Source of the DNA: Acanthopleura granulata
Taxonomy: Eukaryota; Mollusca; Polyplacophora; Chitonida; Chitonidae
Direction: 5' to 3'
NCBI GenBank assembly: GCA_016165875.1
Contig: JABBOT010000001.1
Span: forward strand, 10,171,306-10,235,305
DNA: 64,000 nucleotides
Part shown: positions 47,966-60,565 of the stretch, one piece after another
Layout: each line of letters begins with the position of its first letter
Position numbering within the stretch: position 1 is the stretch's first letter
Program-made: the position numbers and the translations under genes
The notes under the pieces: generated by a model
What the model was told of the DNA's origin: nothing
Database searches by the model: none
What the model saw: the letters and a program-made list of their open reading frames with translations, nothing else

Positions 47966-50016
47966 ACATGAGTTAACTTGATTCTGAGAATTTTATTTAT
48001 CATAGAAAGGTGCTTTGAGGTTTGTTTGCAAGATTATCCTAAATATACTCAAAAACTACAAGTTTTAGCAGCAAAAGTATTATTTTATTACATTTATTTG
48101 GATCTAAAAATGTACTTTTGAGTGCAAATTCTAGGTCAATTGTTGTATTTTATAAACATGAAAGAAACATGAAATAAACCTTCAAAGGTAGCCTATTAAG
48201 TACATGTAAGCATTTTTGCACATTTCATTGATCAGTGCACCCAATAATCAGATACAATTTGTCAGACAAATTATTACAGTAAACTACTCTAGTCCATCTG
48301 TGAACATACTTCACAACTGTACACACTAATTCTGTATGTCCCACCACTGCTAATCTTCAATGTGCCATGTACATTTACATGTATTTTGCAGTGGCCTTGC
48401 TTTTATCATAAAAGGTAGTGTTATCACTTAGATATAAGAGAAAATCAAAACGTCTACCTCTTATGTTGAAAGTGTAAAGTACAACAGTCGTAACTACAAG
48501 GAGAATTACGAAATGGATTTCTACTTAGAAATCATTAATTTAATAATGGAAAAGGTTCAAAAACACAATTTTGTAAATTATCCACTTGGATGAAAACTTA
48601 TCTGTCAAATTATATGAACTTTTTTCTTTCATGGCCACAAACTTGTACAATTCCAAAGCCAATCTGAAAGATCAAGTTTCTTGAATGACATAGGTTGAAA
48701 CAAAGAGGTAAATATCTGAACTCTTCTGTCTGAGAAACATACTCGTTTACAGTACATGTATATAAATTGTATGTACAGCATTGCCACACTCTGAAAAAAA
48801 TTATACTTCTATAAGTAAATTCTGGGAAATTTTCCAGAATTATTAGTACAGAGAAAATGTAGATCACTGGCATTTCAGTAAATTCTAATAAGGCAACATT
48901 TTGAAAAAAAATTAGCTGTGCACTTTAGGTGCATTTTTTGTGAGCACACTTACTGCAGACCATACAAGGCAAGGAATAACAATACACTAAGATACTAGAA
49001 GCAGAAACCAAGTGCACGGAGACTCCAGTTCCTCCATTCCTTTATCAAACAGTGCAGATCTGCAAAAGATTTTGGCACAACAAAGAGCACCAAATTACAC
49101 TTAAAGACATATATAACATCTTTAAAGGAAAAATCTGCCAGGTAATGGTAACAGGATACAAAATCAGTTCAAGTATACATATATACATGTACTTGAACAA
49201 ATATATATATATAGATATATACCTGTGTTCAAATGGTGATTTCACTGTTCTCCAACACTTCTGTTAGCATGACCATTATCATAATAATGCTGATAACTAT
49301 AGTGTATCACACAGTGTAGAACTATAAACTGCCCACGTCACAGATGTGCTTATAGCATTAAAACATACAGAGCAGGGGAAAATGTAGGTCAGATGAATTT
49401 CACAGAGAGCAGCATGTCTTCCAATCATGGCATGAGGCAATCTCTTAGCAGCTACACATGCACCCTAGTCACGTATGCCGTCAGGGAACCTTGAGTCAAA
49501 ACGTGGAATCAGCTTTGCATATATATGTAGCAAGGGCTTCTGATTAACAGATGGAAAAGGCTTTCTTAAGCAGGTCACCCAACATATGTACCATAATCGA
49601 AATGATTTCATATAAAAAAGTTTTCCATATTTACTTATTTATCAGTATTTATTTATTTATTTATTAAAAAAAAAAATAAAAAGCTTTGTGTATTTTAAAA
49701 AATGCTTGATCCTAGAGTTGTTCTATCTGCCTTCATGTATGCCTCTATTTTGTTTTGCTGAATTGTTCTCACGTATATGAAAAAACCAATGTATTCATGC
49801 AAGCTGTAAGGTGACCTGTAGAGTAGGCCCTCTGTGTATATATAGTCAATTCCTCAGGAGAAACATTTACTCTGTTGTGACAGGTCATCACAACAACCTT
49901 AGTGCTTAAATAAAAAAAGGTCTTCCACTAGATCAGTCTCATATTTTATTTTATTTATCACTTACCTGGATGACTAATAATGTTCATTCTTATAAGACGA
50001 TGTGGATCAACAGTCA
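47966..50016. other. DOK gene 3' flank, otherwise no gene recognised
   Basis: For the minus-strand DOK gene, AATAAA signals (TTTATT on the plus strand, about 49945-49956) lie 60-70 bases after the stop. A perfect-looking donor CAG/GTAAGT lies at about 49966-49961 on the minus strand, between the stop and that signal, so a 3' UTR intron is possible. A TA-rich microsatellite occurs near 49198-49220. Confidence 0.45.
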
Positions 50017-53000
50017 CTATGGAGACAGCACGGCCTCCTCATACTCATGCCCCCTGTACTGAAGTTCCACCTTGGGTTTGGCAACAGGGGGCAGCACCTG
50101 GGCTTGTGAATACGTACTGTAAGCCTCGGAGTCACTTGACTTGATCATCAGCCGTGGCTTGGTACTGGGAACCTGAATATGGTCATAGTTGTTGTCTGCA
50201 AAAGTGGTGGACTCCAAGTCCTTGGATGTGATTGGGGGTGGCAGGTTGTGAGAGGGTGGAGGCACTTCTGTAGTCTCATACAGGCCATCATCATCATTAA
50301 TGCTGGGTTTACTGTAATTTTCCACGTGTCTCTCATCTCCCATGCCTTGATGTTTCCAAGCCTTTTTCCTGTTTTCAACTTCGGAATAAGCAATGAAGTC
50401 TGTGCCTTTGTTATTCTTGGGTTTTGGTTTGGCCTTGGTATTTGGAACAGCAGGAGCCTTAGCTGGAGATCCACCCTTCTGGCCCACTCCTGATTTTGGG
50501 TTGGGCAGATCCCTGGGATTCACCTCATCATAACAATTATCAGGCTCAGTGACCATGTTACCATGTGATGAGGACACAGCTCCACTGACAGACCGTAGGT
50601 CGGGCTCCTCATACTGCTGCTCAGGTACGTTAGCCACAGTAATCTTGGGGAATGGCCGGATTTTCACAGATTTCCCCACTGGCAACGTATAGAGTTCCTC
50701 TGGTGTTGAGCTGTTAGATTTGGATGGAGGATTCACTGCCAATTTAAACAAATTTTGAGAAGGCTTTGGCTTTGTAAGTTCACTAGCTGGTTTGCGCTCT
50801 ACATGTTTTAATCGACTGTGAGCCCCTATGTCTATAGGTGGAAGGACCTTCTCCCCTAAAGAGTGCTCTGGAAGATGTCCTCTGTCTGGCAGATTAGCCT
50901 TGTCGTTAGATACTTTACCAGGCTTGACTTCTTCTTGATTCTGTTTGGATTTAGATTTACTTAACTTTTTCTTTCCCTTGTTGGATTTTGCCATCTCTGC
51001 TTTCTTTTTCTCCTTGTTCAGTTGACCTGCAGAGCCATGGTCTGTACCCACCTCTTCCCCGTGTGAGATATTCTTGTTGCCGTCCACTACCTGGTAGAGA
51101 GGGTAACTTCTTCGTTCTTGATCGCTTTTATGGTTGTCTTTGTGACTGGAATCCAAAGAGAAAGAGCGAGGAATATTGGGATCATCATTCTGATGTGCTT
51201 CAGTCTCCAGAGTCTGCTGATATAACATTTCTTTCAGCCGTATTTTTTCAAGTTTGGATTGTGCTAGTCTAAAAATTTCAATTCCCTTGGATGTGTAGAA
51301 AGAAAAGCATCCTTCCCCTGTGGTGGATTTTCGTCCTACTTCAATGGTGAACATGGTAGAGGTTTTTCCATAGCGCCTGATACATCTGTACGGCCATATA
51401 CAGAGAGGTTTGTCGTGAGTCTTGTCCACCAGGTTCAGAGAGAAGTCTGTGACAGTCAGCCAATAGCTCCCAGCAAGCTGCAGTCTCTCAAAGTCAGCAT
51501 TATCCTCTAGAGACACTTCAAACCGCATCTCTGAAAACATATTTGAAATAATTTGTTATCACATACCTGATACTTATATTTACTGCTAAAATGTGAGGCT
51601 CAAGCAGACAACACAAACTTGGCCTACTACCTGACTTATCTGTTACTTTTGTCATTGTGTTCAAATCGATGACCCTTTTTTGGAAAGAATGACCTTACCA
51701 CAAATAGCATAGTTTTAAGCTTGTTGCTTGAAGTTGTCACTCAGGCAAAATCCTCATTCATAAATAAAAATAGCAAGTCAAGCTTGGCCACAACTGGAAG
51801 GTGGTATATTTTTTAACCGCGTATGGTGGCGCTAGTGTACCGGTTTCCATTGTAACATGGTGCTGTCTTTTATGTGACGTGATTATGATGCACCAGGACA
51901 GGAATGATGTCCAGGTCCTGCTGTCGGGCGCTTGACAGGTCCCCATTATAAACACTTTTTTCTTTCCAGAAATTACTACAGGCTGAATATAATGTTAATT
52001 TCTCACATGGGACACTGGGCATATGTGGGAAGGTCAGCCAGTAACCTGTAGTTGCTTGTGGATTTCCCCTGGGTTCTGCCCAGTTTCCTCCCACCATAAC
52101 GTTGGTCCCCACTGGATAATATTCTTAAGTACAGCGTAAAACAGTAATCAAATAAATAAATCACATAAGATAACTTAGATAAGGTTTCTTTCACATCTTA
52201 TTACCTGTAGGCAAAGACTCTGATATGTCATTACCTCTAGTGCACTGCCACACAACCAGCTGTTCAGATCTTATCATTACCAGTATCTAATGGCTACAGT
52301 GTATCATTACCTCTAGTGCACTGCCACACAACCAGCTGTTCAGATCTTATCATTACCAGTATCTAATGGCTACAGTGTATCATTACCTCTAGTGCACTGC
52401 CACACAGAAAGCTGTTCAGATCTTATCATTACCAGTATCTAATGACTACAGTTTGTAATTACCTGGAGTGCCCTGCCACACAGGAGGCTGTTCATATCTC
52501 ATCACTACCAGTATCTAATGACTGTACATGGTTTGTCATTACCCTGAGCACACTGTTCAGATCTTATCATTATCAGTATCTCATGACTATGGTTTGTCAT
52601 TATCTCCAGCACACTGCCACACAGCCAGCTGTTCACATCTTATAGTTACCAGTATCTCATGACTATGGTTTGTCATTACCTCAAGCAGAATACCACATGA
52701 CCGGAATTGCCACATAAGGTAAATACAATTTATAGTAATCATATGACATAAAATACCCTCATTTTGTCATAAATTAATTTTACATAAATATTTTGTGATC
52801 AGGCGAACATGCAATTTCAATATTTTTAAAACAGTAATAATAACTGGTTAAACAAGGCATCTGAACTTACAGGGGATGGACTAGAGGCGACAACCTTGGG
52901 TTCACTGCTGAACAGCTTACTGCAGCCAGTGTGATACTTCAGCTGCCTAAGGCCCATTCCACAAAGGTAGTTTTGAAATGAGTCCAAAATTAAGAACCTC

Positions 53001-54679
53001 AATATCATACAATATATAGTTTCTGGTACCAGGTGTGCTCCTGTAGACATTTCTTCAGGTTTTAACAGAAGTTTTGCATAATGAAGCAAAACTGGTTTTG
53101 TGGAATGAGACCCAGAGCATTTGCACAGTATCTGCAGGAGTAAACATGATGTGATGCAACAAAATGTGTTTTTTGCCTTGGGGGCCATCCATAAAGTATG
53201 TTGGTATCAGACGAACGAATCATCTGAGGCACATAACTATGATAATACAATTAGGTCAAAGTTAACCAAGGGTAACAACTGGTGATCATACTATGTAATA
53301 TTTTGGATATGTTGTGGAGAAAAGTGTAAGCTACACATTGTGGTATGGCACAGAAATGATAGCATCACACAAATGCTTGGTGTACATGATTCAGCTGAAT
53401 ATTAATAAGCCCTTGTGTATAAACTCTAAGAGTCATGATAGTAGTGATTTTGTCAACTGACTAGTCATCAATTTAACACTAAAGCTTGGAGGTAATCAAA
53501 CTGGACTTGACTGCATCCTTAACCACAGTTAAATCCTAATTTACAAGGTTTTTGAATCTACTGATCAGCACAAGAGCACCCGTTGTTGGCCAACAACACT
53601 AAATGTCATTTCAGCTTTGAATACAGGTCAGATTGGTTAGTTTTCCTTTCTCCTAACATTTTCTACACTCTATATGTACTTTATGTGCACCTACAAAGGC
53701 CTTGATCTCAGTCTACATTGCAATGCACATTCTAACAAAGAAAAACATTTTCATCGAGGTCAGAAATAAAGAATGCAAGAATTTTTATTATATCCACAGA
53801 TATTTACAATAAAAGTTATATGTATAAATCGACCCTACAGAATTCCAACAAGCCAATACATATCCTTTGGTATTAAAATACACATAGTAGATCCTGTTAT
53901 TCCTAACACCAATTATCACCTTTAATTCAACAGTTTAATGGTATGTGGATGTAATCAAGCCAAATAAGGAAATAGAAATAAGGAAATATATGTTCATGAA
54001 AATGTTTGGTACTGTTTCTAACCGATGCACACTGACTCCAGCATACCAGTATGCCACCACTAGTACCTACGTGCAGAGATGAGCTGTATCTCTCCAGATA
54101 ATGATACCAGTATACCAGCCACCACTAGTACCTACGTGCAGAGATGAGCTGTATCTCTCCAGATAATGATACCGGTATACCAGCCACCACTAGTACCTAC
54201 ATGCAGAGATGAGCTGTATCTCTCCAGACAATGAACTTTTCAGGCTTCTAACAAAGGTACAGAAACTTACGAGGATCAGCTGATTCGTACAGGATGTTGT
54301 CATCAAAGAGATGGGTATGGTTGTCATCTGCGGCGTGGGACTCTCCCTCATGACTTCTGCTGTCCTCGCGTTGCCCCTCTGAATGACCGTCTTGTTCTCG
54401 TGCTGTCCCAATCAGGCCCTGTAAGTAACTCTCCCACTCATTTATCTCCAACTCATCCTTGCTGGCAAAACAGAACTTGTCTTTCCTTGTTGTCACTTCC
54501 AGATGGTTGTCTCCAGCCTTGTGTTTGACGGCGGCCTTCTTCAAGCCTTTAAGACTGAACACCTTCCATAGCTTGGCAGTTTTCCCGTTGGTCTCTTTGA
54601 CATCATAGGCTTCTATCCTCTGTGTATGATTGCCCCAAGCAGGATACAGGTAACACTGCTTCGTTTGCCAGGACTTGGA
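50017..54679 (-). CDS. DOK-family docking protein (PH + IRS-type PTB + tyrosine-rich tail), 5' exon missing
   Basis: An adaptor that docks at activated tyrosine-kinase receptors at the plasma membrane. Two exons were found: 54679-54271 and 51530-50017, joined in phase (C + AG = Gln), giving 640 residues. The first carries most of a PH domain (QCYLYPAWGNHTQRIEAYDV, then WKVFSLKGLKKAAVK, and the C-terminal helix NEWESYLQGLIG). The second starts with the IRS/PTB domain: LAGSYWLTVTDFSLNLVD, CIWPYRCIRRYGK, MFTIEVGR, CFSFYTSKG, as in DOK1-3. A lysine-rich linker and a tail with many likely phosphotyrosine sites follow: QQYEEPDL (a YxxP type site, the class used for RasGAP or Crk SH2 binding), CYDEVNP, AYSEVE, NYSKPS, LYETTEV, NYDHIQVP, EAYSTYSQ and YEEAVL. 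The first exon with the start codon was not found between 54.7 and 64 kb; it may be short or outside. The paralogue (DOK1/2/3 type) cannot be assigned. Confidence 0.9.
52018..52162 (+). mobile_element. tRNA-derived SINE, 5'-truncated, in DOK intron
   Basis: GCATATGTGGGAAGGTCAGC, then CCAGTTTCCTCCCACCATAA, ATATTCTTAAGTACAGCGTA and an AATCAAATAAATAAATC tail. Confidence 0.87.
52220..52690. repeat. 76-bp tandem array, about six copies, in DOK intron
   Basis: Units contain CACTGCCACACAACCAGCTG, TTCAGATCTTATCATTACCA and GTATCTAATGGCTACAG. The first units are nearly identical, later ones diverge (CTCATGACTATGGTTTGTC) and one is shortened. Confidence 0.88.
52951..53112. mobile_element. Second MITE-like foldback element, in DOK intron
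   Basis: The left end GGCCCATTCCACAAAGGTAG followed by TTTTGAAATGAGT is an imperfect inverted match to the right end (AATGAAGCAAAACTGGTTTT then GTGGAATGAGACC). Length is about 162 bp, with no coding capacity. Its ends differ from those of the element at 45.96 kb. Confidence 0.6.
54030..54236. repeat. 65-bp tandem repeat, about three copies, next to DOK PH exon
   Basis: Units contain GCAGAGATGAGCTGTATCTC, TCCAGATAATGATACCAG and CCAGCCACCACTAGTACC. The array ends about 35 bp from the DOK exon boundary at 54271, on its intron side. Confidence 0.9.
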
Positions 54680-54775
54680 CTGGTAAATAGATATCAAGAA
54701 ACAGAATGATACACACATGCCAAAAATGTCAGCAGACATAAGTTTACTGCAAGGTTCTGACTACGTTTACTCAGT

Positions 54776-55143
54776 AGAGAAGTAGAGTTCCTGCTAAGTG
54801 GACTGTCGAGTTCCTGCTAAGTGGACTGTAGAGTTCCTGCTAAGTGGACAGTAGAGTTCCTGCTAAGTGGACTGTAGAGTTCCTGCTAAGTTGACTGTAC
54901 AGTTTCTGCTAGGTGGACTGTACAGTTTCTGCTAAGTGGACAGTAGAGTTCCTGCTAAGTGGACTGTACAGTTTCTGCTAAGTGGACAGTAGAGTTTCTG
55001 CAAAGTGGACAGTAGAGTTCCTGCTAAGTAGACTGTAGAGTTCCTGCTAAGTGGGCTGTACAGTTCATGCTAAGTGGACTGTACAGTTTCTGCTAAGTGG
55101 ACAGCAGAGTTCCTGCTAAGTGGAATGTACAGTTCCTGCTCTG
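54776..55143. repeat. 23-bp array (CTGCTAAG family), block 1
   Basis: About 16 units of 23 bp with core GTTCCTGCTAAGTGGACTGT; variants have TTTCTGC or GTAGAG/GTACAG. It begins about 95 bp on the transcript-upstream side of the DOK PH exon. Confidence 0.93.
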
Positions 55144-55299
55144 TAATAATAATATATGATAATAATGTCTCTATTTTCTGAGGGCCTCCACAAACACACA
55201 TTTATAAAGACTTACACAGTGTACTAGCTGAACTAAATTGAAAACTGAATGTAATGGTTAAAGGAATATATGGTTTCAAAGATATTTATGTATGTATGC

Positions 55300-55434
55300 T
55301 GTAGGATCCTGCTAAGTTTACTGTAGATATGCTAAGTCTATTTTCTGCTAAGTTTACTGTAGAGTTCCTGTTAGGTTTACTATATGGTTCCAGCTAAGTT
55401 TACTGTAGAGTTCTTGATGAGTGCACTGCAGATC
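55300..55434. repeat. 23-bp array (CTGCTAAG family), block 2, degraded
   Basis: About five or six degraded units with CCTGCTAAGTTTACTGTAGA, closer in the GTTTAC part to block 3 than to block 1. Confidence 0.8.
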
Positions 55435-57179
55435 TCTAGATTACTGACTATTTGTGTAATGCATTTCACATTATTATATTCAGTCTTACTGCTGAAGTCT
55501 ATTCACTGAGCTCCGTTTAGTTTGACACGATGGACGCCACTTTGGATATGTGTCGATGTGTGCCGTGATATAACTCTATAAATGTTGACATAGTATACAC
55601 GGCTAAATAGAGAAAATAGAAAGTAAGGTAGTAGTAACCTTCTCAAAAAAAACCCCAGCTGTTTAAATCCTTGTTAATAAGGGTAATACATCATATGGTA
55701 CAAGACATCTACGGCATGTGTTAACTTTTGCACAAGGTAACAACTGTATGAGGTAACATGGTAGGCAGTCACATCAAATCTTTGTACTTAACTTCTCATA
55801 AAGTATACCCTGCATGGAGCTGTCTGCATGTATTTTCACTCTTAAACACTTGTACAAAGTCAAGAAGGACATACTTTGTTCACGCTGGCGTAAGCAGCCT
55901 TAAAACAACAATACAAACAGTTATCATATAACAGTTCCCCGGCTTCGGTCCACCTTCCTCCCACGATAATGCTGGCCCCCGCTGAGTAACTGAAATATTC
56001 TTGAGTGTGGCGCAGAACACGATTCAAATGAATAAAACATAGCACGACAAGGCACTACAAAAGATCTTTTAATACGTGCACTTGTCATTGTTAAATAATG
56101 TAAACATTAATCTGATATAACTCTTACAAGTATGGCTACTCGGCTATAATGGAGACCTAATCACACAGCTTCCACTAATTTTAACACCAGCAAATATTGT
56201 CATGGGTTCCATCACACAGATTTTATACTACAGGTATGCAATTGCATCTGACACTAAAGTCAAAAAAAGTCATGGATTGCCGGAGTGTAATTTTCTCATA
56301 AAAAATTTTGTGCCTGTGGTAGGCCAAGCGTCCAATGATGCCTCACTCCATGCTACCCCACCCCTCCCTTGTATGAATCCTGTCGGTGTCTTCTTTGACT
56401 GGAGTAATCAAGCCATATGGGTGTAGGCTAAATGGTTACTTAGTGAGTTTAAATGCTGAAAAGCTGTGTGGATTTGTCATAACAGTATATTATAACTTAC
56501 CACACACCACGGGATGGTCCACTAACTGTAAAGTCATAATTCCGGTAATTGAGAATTTACCCTAGAGAGAGGAATTACCATTAAGAATAGCCCAATGTGG
56601 ACAGAAAACACTCCAAGAAAACTCACACCTGAGGATCTGTTTTCTGGAAAACAAATAACAAACCCAAGGAAACAAAAGGTGGTTTGGAACAGAATCTGAG
56701 CCTTAAAATGAAGTTAGCATAACGGAGATCTGTCTGCTCATTCACACTGCCTGCTTGTGTAAATTTGTTTATTGACAGCCAGTGCTCCTACATGTATATA
56801 CATGTACTTGGTCAGCAGAACGGGCTACACTCTTCCGTGTGAATCTGAAAGGAAGGTGTGGATAAAACAAAACAGCAACGTCCGCTATTCCATTTTTGCA
56901 GTACAGTATTGATATCTGTGATCCTGCAAACCGGTTAGGCATGGATTAACGCCCCGTCGTGAGCGTATTAGCAGGCTGCTCACTCTGTTTATGTATTCGT
57001 GTGCTTAGAGTTTCAAAAGATTGCCTTTTACTCATTTTTCCTTCACCTTTCTCCACTGCCAGACTGTTTCAAATTACCCATTCAACGAATGGAAAAACAA
57101 AAGGCGTTGATCTGACTTGTCTTTATTCTTCATTTTTTGTGAATGAACAAAAATGGCTATATGGGAATGGTCCCTGAGG
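55435..57179. other. No gene recognised; one SINE fragment
   Basis: Spacer between 23-bp array blocks. A donor-like GTAAGT on the minus strand near 56500 follows a short frame, but its phase and sequence do not fit the missing DOK first exon. Otherwise nothing recognisable. Confidence 0.45.
55935..56040 (+). mobile_element. tRNA-derived SINE, 3' fragment
   Basis: CCACCTTCCTCCCACGATAA, TGCTGGCCCCCGCTGAGTAA, GAAATATTCTTGAGTGTGGC, and ACACGATTCAAATGAATAAA as the tail. Confidence 0.82.
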
Positions 57180-57790
57180 TTAATGTAGGGCTCCTGCTAA
57201 GTTTACTGTAGGGCTCCTGTAAAGGTTACTGTAGAGCTCCTGCTAAGATTACTGTAGAGCTCCAGAAAAGGTTACTGTAGAGCTCCTGCTAAGGTTACTG
57301 TAGAGCTCCTGCTAAGATTACTGTAGAGCTCCAGAAAAGGTTACTGTAGAGCTCCTGCTAAGTATACTGCAGAGCTCCAGAAAAGGTTACTGTAGAGCTC
57401 CTGCTAAGGTTACTGTAGAGCTCCTGCTAAGGTTACTGTAGAGCACCTGCTAAAGACACTGTAGGGCTCCTGCTAAGATTACTGTAGAGCTCCTGCTAAA
57501 TTTACTGTAGAGCTCCTGCTAAAGTTAATGCAGAGCTCTTGCTAAGTTTACTGTAGAGTTCCTGCTAAGTTTAATGCAGAATTTCTGCTTAGGTTAATGT
57601 AGAGCTCCTGCCAAGTTCACTGCACAGGTCAGGGTTAGTTTACTGTAGATCTCCTCAGCTTATTGCAGAGATCGTGGAAGGGTTCCTCCTATGTTCACTG
57701 TGAAGATTCTACTAAGATTATATTGTACAGTTTTGGCAAAGCTCACTGTAGACTTCCTATTGAATTGACTGCAAAGCTCCTACTAAGGCC
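57180..57790. repeat. 23-bp array (CTGCTAAG family), block 3
   Basis: About 20 clear units with core GAGCTCCTGCTAAGGTTACT to about 57600, then degraded units to about 57790. Some units carry CCAGAAAAGG instead of CCTGCTAAGG, and these alternate with normal units in a pattern suggesting multi-unit duplication. Confidence 0.92.
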
Positions 57791-58126
57791 TGCTTCCCCA
57801 CACTCTTCCTGTTTACAAGTAACATGTAAACTAGCTTTTCCGTAACCCAGTGAAGCCCTACATGCAAGAACTAGCAAAGCAACCACCACTGGAAAAAGAA
57901 ATGTATTTTTATACAAAATTTGCATTTCACTGCCCATATCTTTTGCTCAGTAAGTTTGCTTATCAGAATCAATGTAAAAAATACACTTAAAACCCCTCAG
58001 CCTTAGTCACATGTACAATGTTACCAATAGATACAAATTCCAAGAGATATTATTATAATACCAGTCATTCATAAAACTGTGTAGGTTTTGTATAAATTTG
58101 GTGACCTTGGGACACACTGTTCAAGA

Positions 58127-58386
58127 TTTATTTGATTGGTCTTTTACGCCATACTCTAGAATATTTCACTTATACAATGGCGGCCAGCATTATAGTGGGT
58201 GTAAACAGGGCAGAGCCCTGGGGAAACTCTCGACCATCTGCAGGTTGCTGGCAGACATTCCCACGTATGGCCAGAGAGGAAGCCTGCATGAGCAGGATTT
58301 GAACTCACAGTGACCGCACTGATGGGAGGCTTCTGGGTCATTATGCTGCGCTAATGCATTAAGCAACTGAGCCACAGAGGCCCCCA
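58127..58386 (-). mobile_element. Full-length tRNA-derived SINE, reverse orientation
   Basis: On the plus strand, tail complement TTTATTTGATTGGTCTTTTA, core complement CAGCATTATAGTGGGTGTAA, then GTTGCTGGCAGACATTCCCA, GATTTGAACTCACAGTGACC and head complement CAACTGAGCCACAGAGGC. Both pol III boxes are recognisable. Confidence 0.92.
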
Positions 58387-60565
58387 AAAGTGTTCAAGGG
58401 ATAGAGCATTTAAAAGCCTTTTATAAATTTAAATTTAAATGACCCAATGACCTTAAAGGATAAGGTCAAGGTCCCTGAAAATCAATAGGGTTTTTCCGCG
58501 TGCCAATGAGTAAGTGTGGTGTAAGATTGGTGAATTTAGGCTACACTGTTCTAAATATAGTGTTTTTAAGCATCATATTAAATTTATTTATAATAAACTG
58601 AGAATCAACAGGGTTCTTCCTCAAGCCAATGTGTAAGTGTGTTGTAAGTTTGCTGAACAATGGATAAACCATTGTAAAGATAGAGCATGTATGAGAAATA
58701 CGGACGGACAGATGGATGGACAGACAGATGGCGCCCACTACAACAATACCCTTTGGCCAAAATTGGCACAGTTCCAAAAATATGCATTTGTTTGCAACTG
58801 AAAATAATTACGTCTGATGAAAAAATGACATGCAGAAGAATAATGATGTTAACATTGGTGAAGTGGGATAACACTATATATTATTGTAATAAATTATAGT
58901 TATAACTATACCTATGTTTCAAAATACGTTCATCAAACAAGGATGCTGCTTTACTACAATAAAGACATATCACAAGCTAGATAAATTCGATTATATTTTA
59001 CATGGGAAAACAATGTGAATAGGTTATTACTGAACCGAAACTCACTACTACCCAGGGCAAAACAAATGGACTAAGGCCACATGCTTGAACTGGAAATGGC
59101 CACCAACTAGAAGTTAATATGGTGATTGGATGAAAGAAAAGCATCATCTGAGAAATAGATGTCCACAGTCAGCTCTTGCATAGCTACATGGAAAAAAGCG
59201 ATTACTTCAACAAAGGATTATGACTTTTTTAATGATCTCATGAAAACCCCACCCATACCACAACCTTTTTTTCCCTATTATTATTTTTTTTTTTTTTTGA
59301 GTGAATGGATGTACAGTCTATGCTGAGCTACTCTGTACATACTGAGGTGCTAGTATGAACAGGAAAATTTTGTAAAAGGGACATAATTCAAGGTACTTTA
59401 CCACCTGACAGGGCACCATTGGCTTTGTCATGAAACATACAACTGATCCATTTCTATATGATCTGAATACATTTACTTTACAGTGACAGAAGGATTGAGG
59501 AATATTAAAATAACATTACCTGTCAAACCTGTCGGCACACAAGAAAAAAAATATTACTCCAATGGAAATATTGACAAGTGTTGCAGGTAATAACACTGAC
59601 ATTACATCAACATATTGTGGAATTTTCACATACATGCAGGGTCTTCATTGCCTCAGGAATGTTAAATTTCTTAGGGCAAATGGTTTTAACTGTCTTGGAT
59701 GCCTATGGGCCACTCAGGGTGAGTGGTCCCAAACGTTAATTTTGACCGATGACATGTATTAACATTTTAAACAATGAGCAAACCTCTGGGAGCTCATTAT
59801 ACATGTGTCCACCTGACATGAAATACACTAGGAAATATGGTTCATATATTGTTTTGACTTTTGCTCTTCTCCCATTTTATGAACGACAAACATACAATAG
59901 AAGGGAGGCAACTCATATTTACAAAGGCATTCATGTAGTATTCATTCTAACTGTGAAATTCAGGTGGATGTACATACACATTTAAACGTGCTATTGTGCC
60001 AGTATTGAGTGGATATCCAGTTTTCATCAAGGTTTCACTGTACAGTCACATGTGTGGCTTAGCTAGAATTCTGCCTGATTTCTGAGAGCCCATTGTGCCT
60101 GTCTTTACGTGTGTAAGTGTGTATCAGAAAATGCCATGATGACAGATCTGTTTACAACACACCAGGAAGGATCTTTATTCACCCCAGGTCATTGTGTGTT
60201 CTAAGTGTATATTATTGGATGCATGAAATATGAACTTTACCGTGTGGAGTACACCAGAAGCCTAGGTGATGGCCAGGAGTCAAGGTCAAGCAGAAACCCG
60301 TGTCATGCAATGTGTCACTCAGCTCATAACTTATCACAATAATTTCACCCGCCTCTTCTTCCTTGAAATGTAAACATGAAACATACGCAAACAGGAAAAC
60401 GAATGACAGCAGACGTCACTGTTCTGGTGTGCCCTGTGGCCTTTACTTTAACTTTCATTTTGAGCAAACGCTGCACAGCTCTACTTTTAGATGTAACCTA
60501 AATGCCAAAAAAATTACAAATGTAATACATTAAAATCTATAGACAGTCTTCTCTACCTCTATTAC
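58387..60565. other. No gene recognised
   Basis: About 2.2 kb of AT-rich sequence. Contains a near-repeat around 58590-58690 (GAATCAACAGGGTTCTTCC resembling AAAATCAATAGGGTTTTTCC near 58478) and a T16-17 run near 59284. No supported exon. Confidence 0.45.

Larger units (their letters stand above)
51531..54270. other. DOK intron with SINE, tandem repeats and foldback element
   Basis: Single intron of about 2.7 kb between the PH and PTB exons. It holds a SINE (52018-52162), a 76-bp array (52220-52690), a foldback element (52951-53112) and a 65-bp array (54030-54236). Open frames inside, such as 52826-53188 on the minus strand, are not supported as exons. Confidence 0.7.

Noticed and set aside
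50179..51272. Plus-strand frames opposite the DOK tail exon
   Set aside because: Antisense shadows; the minus-strand frame has clear PTB homology.
52826..53188. 120-codon minus-strand frame
   Set aside because: Overlaps the foldback element inside the DOK intron; no homology and no fitting splice sites.
54680..54739. Signal-peptide-like hydrophobic start upstream of the DOK PH exon
   Set aside because: It is translation of the intron end and pyrimidine tract; the acceptor at 54682-54680 marks the real exon start.
56470..56560. Candidate first exon of DOK on the minus strand (short frame before GTAAGT)
   Set aside because: Its phase does not fit the PH exon, and the peptide does not resemble a PH-domain start.
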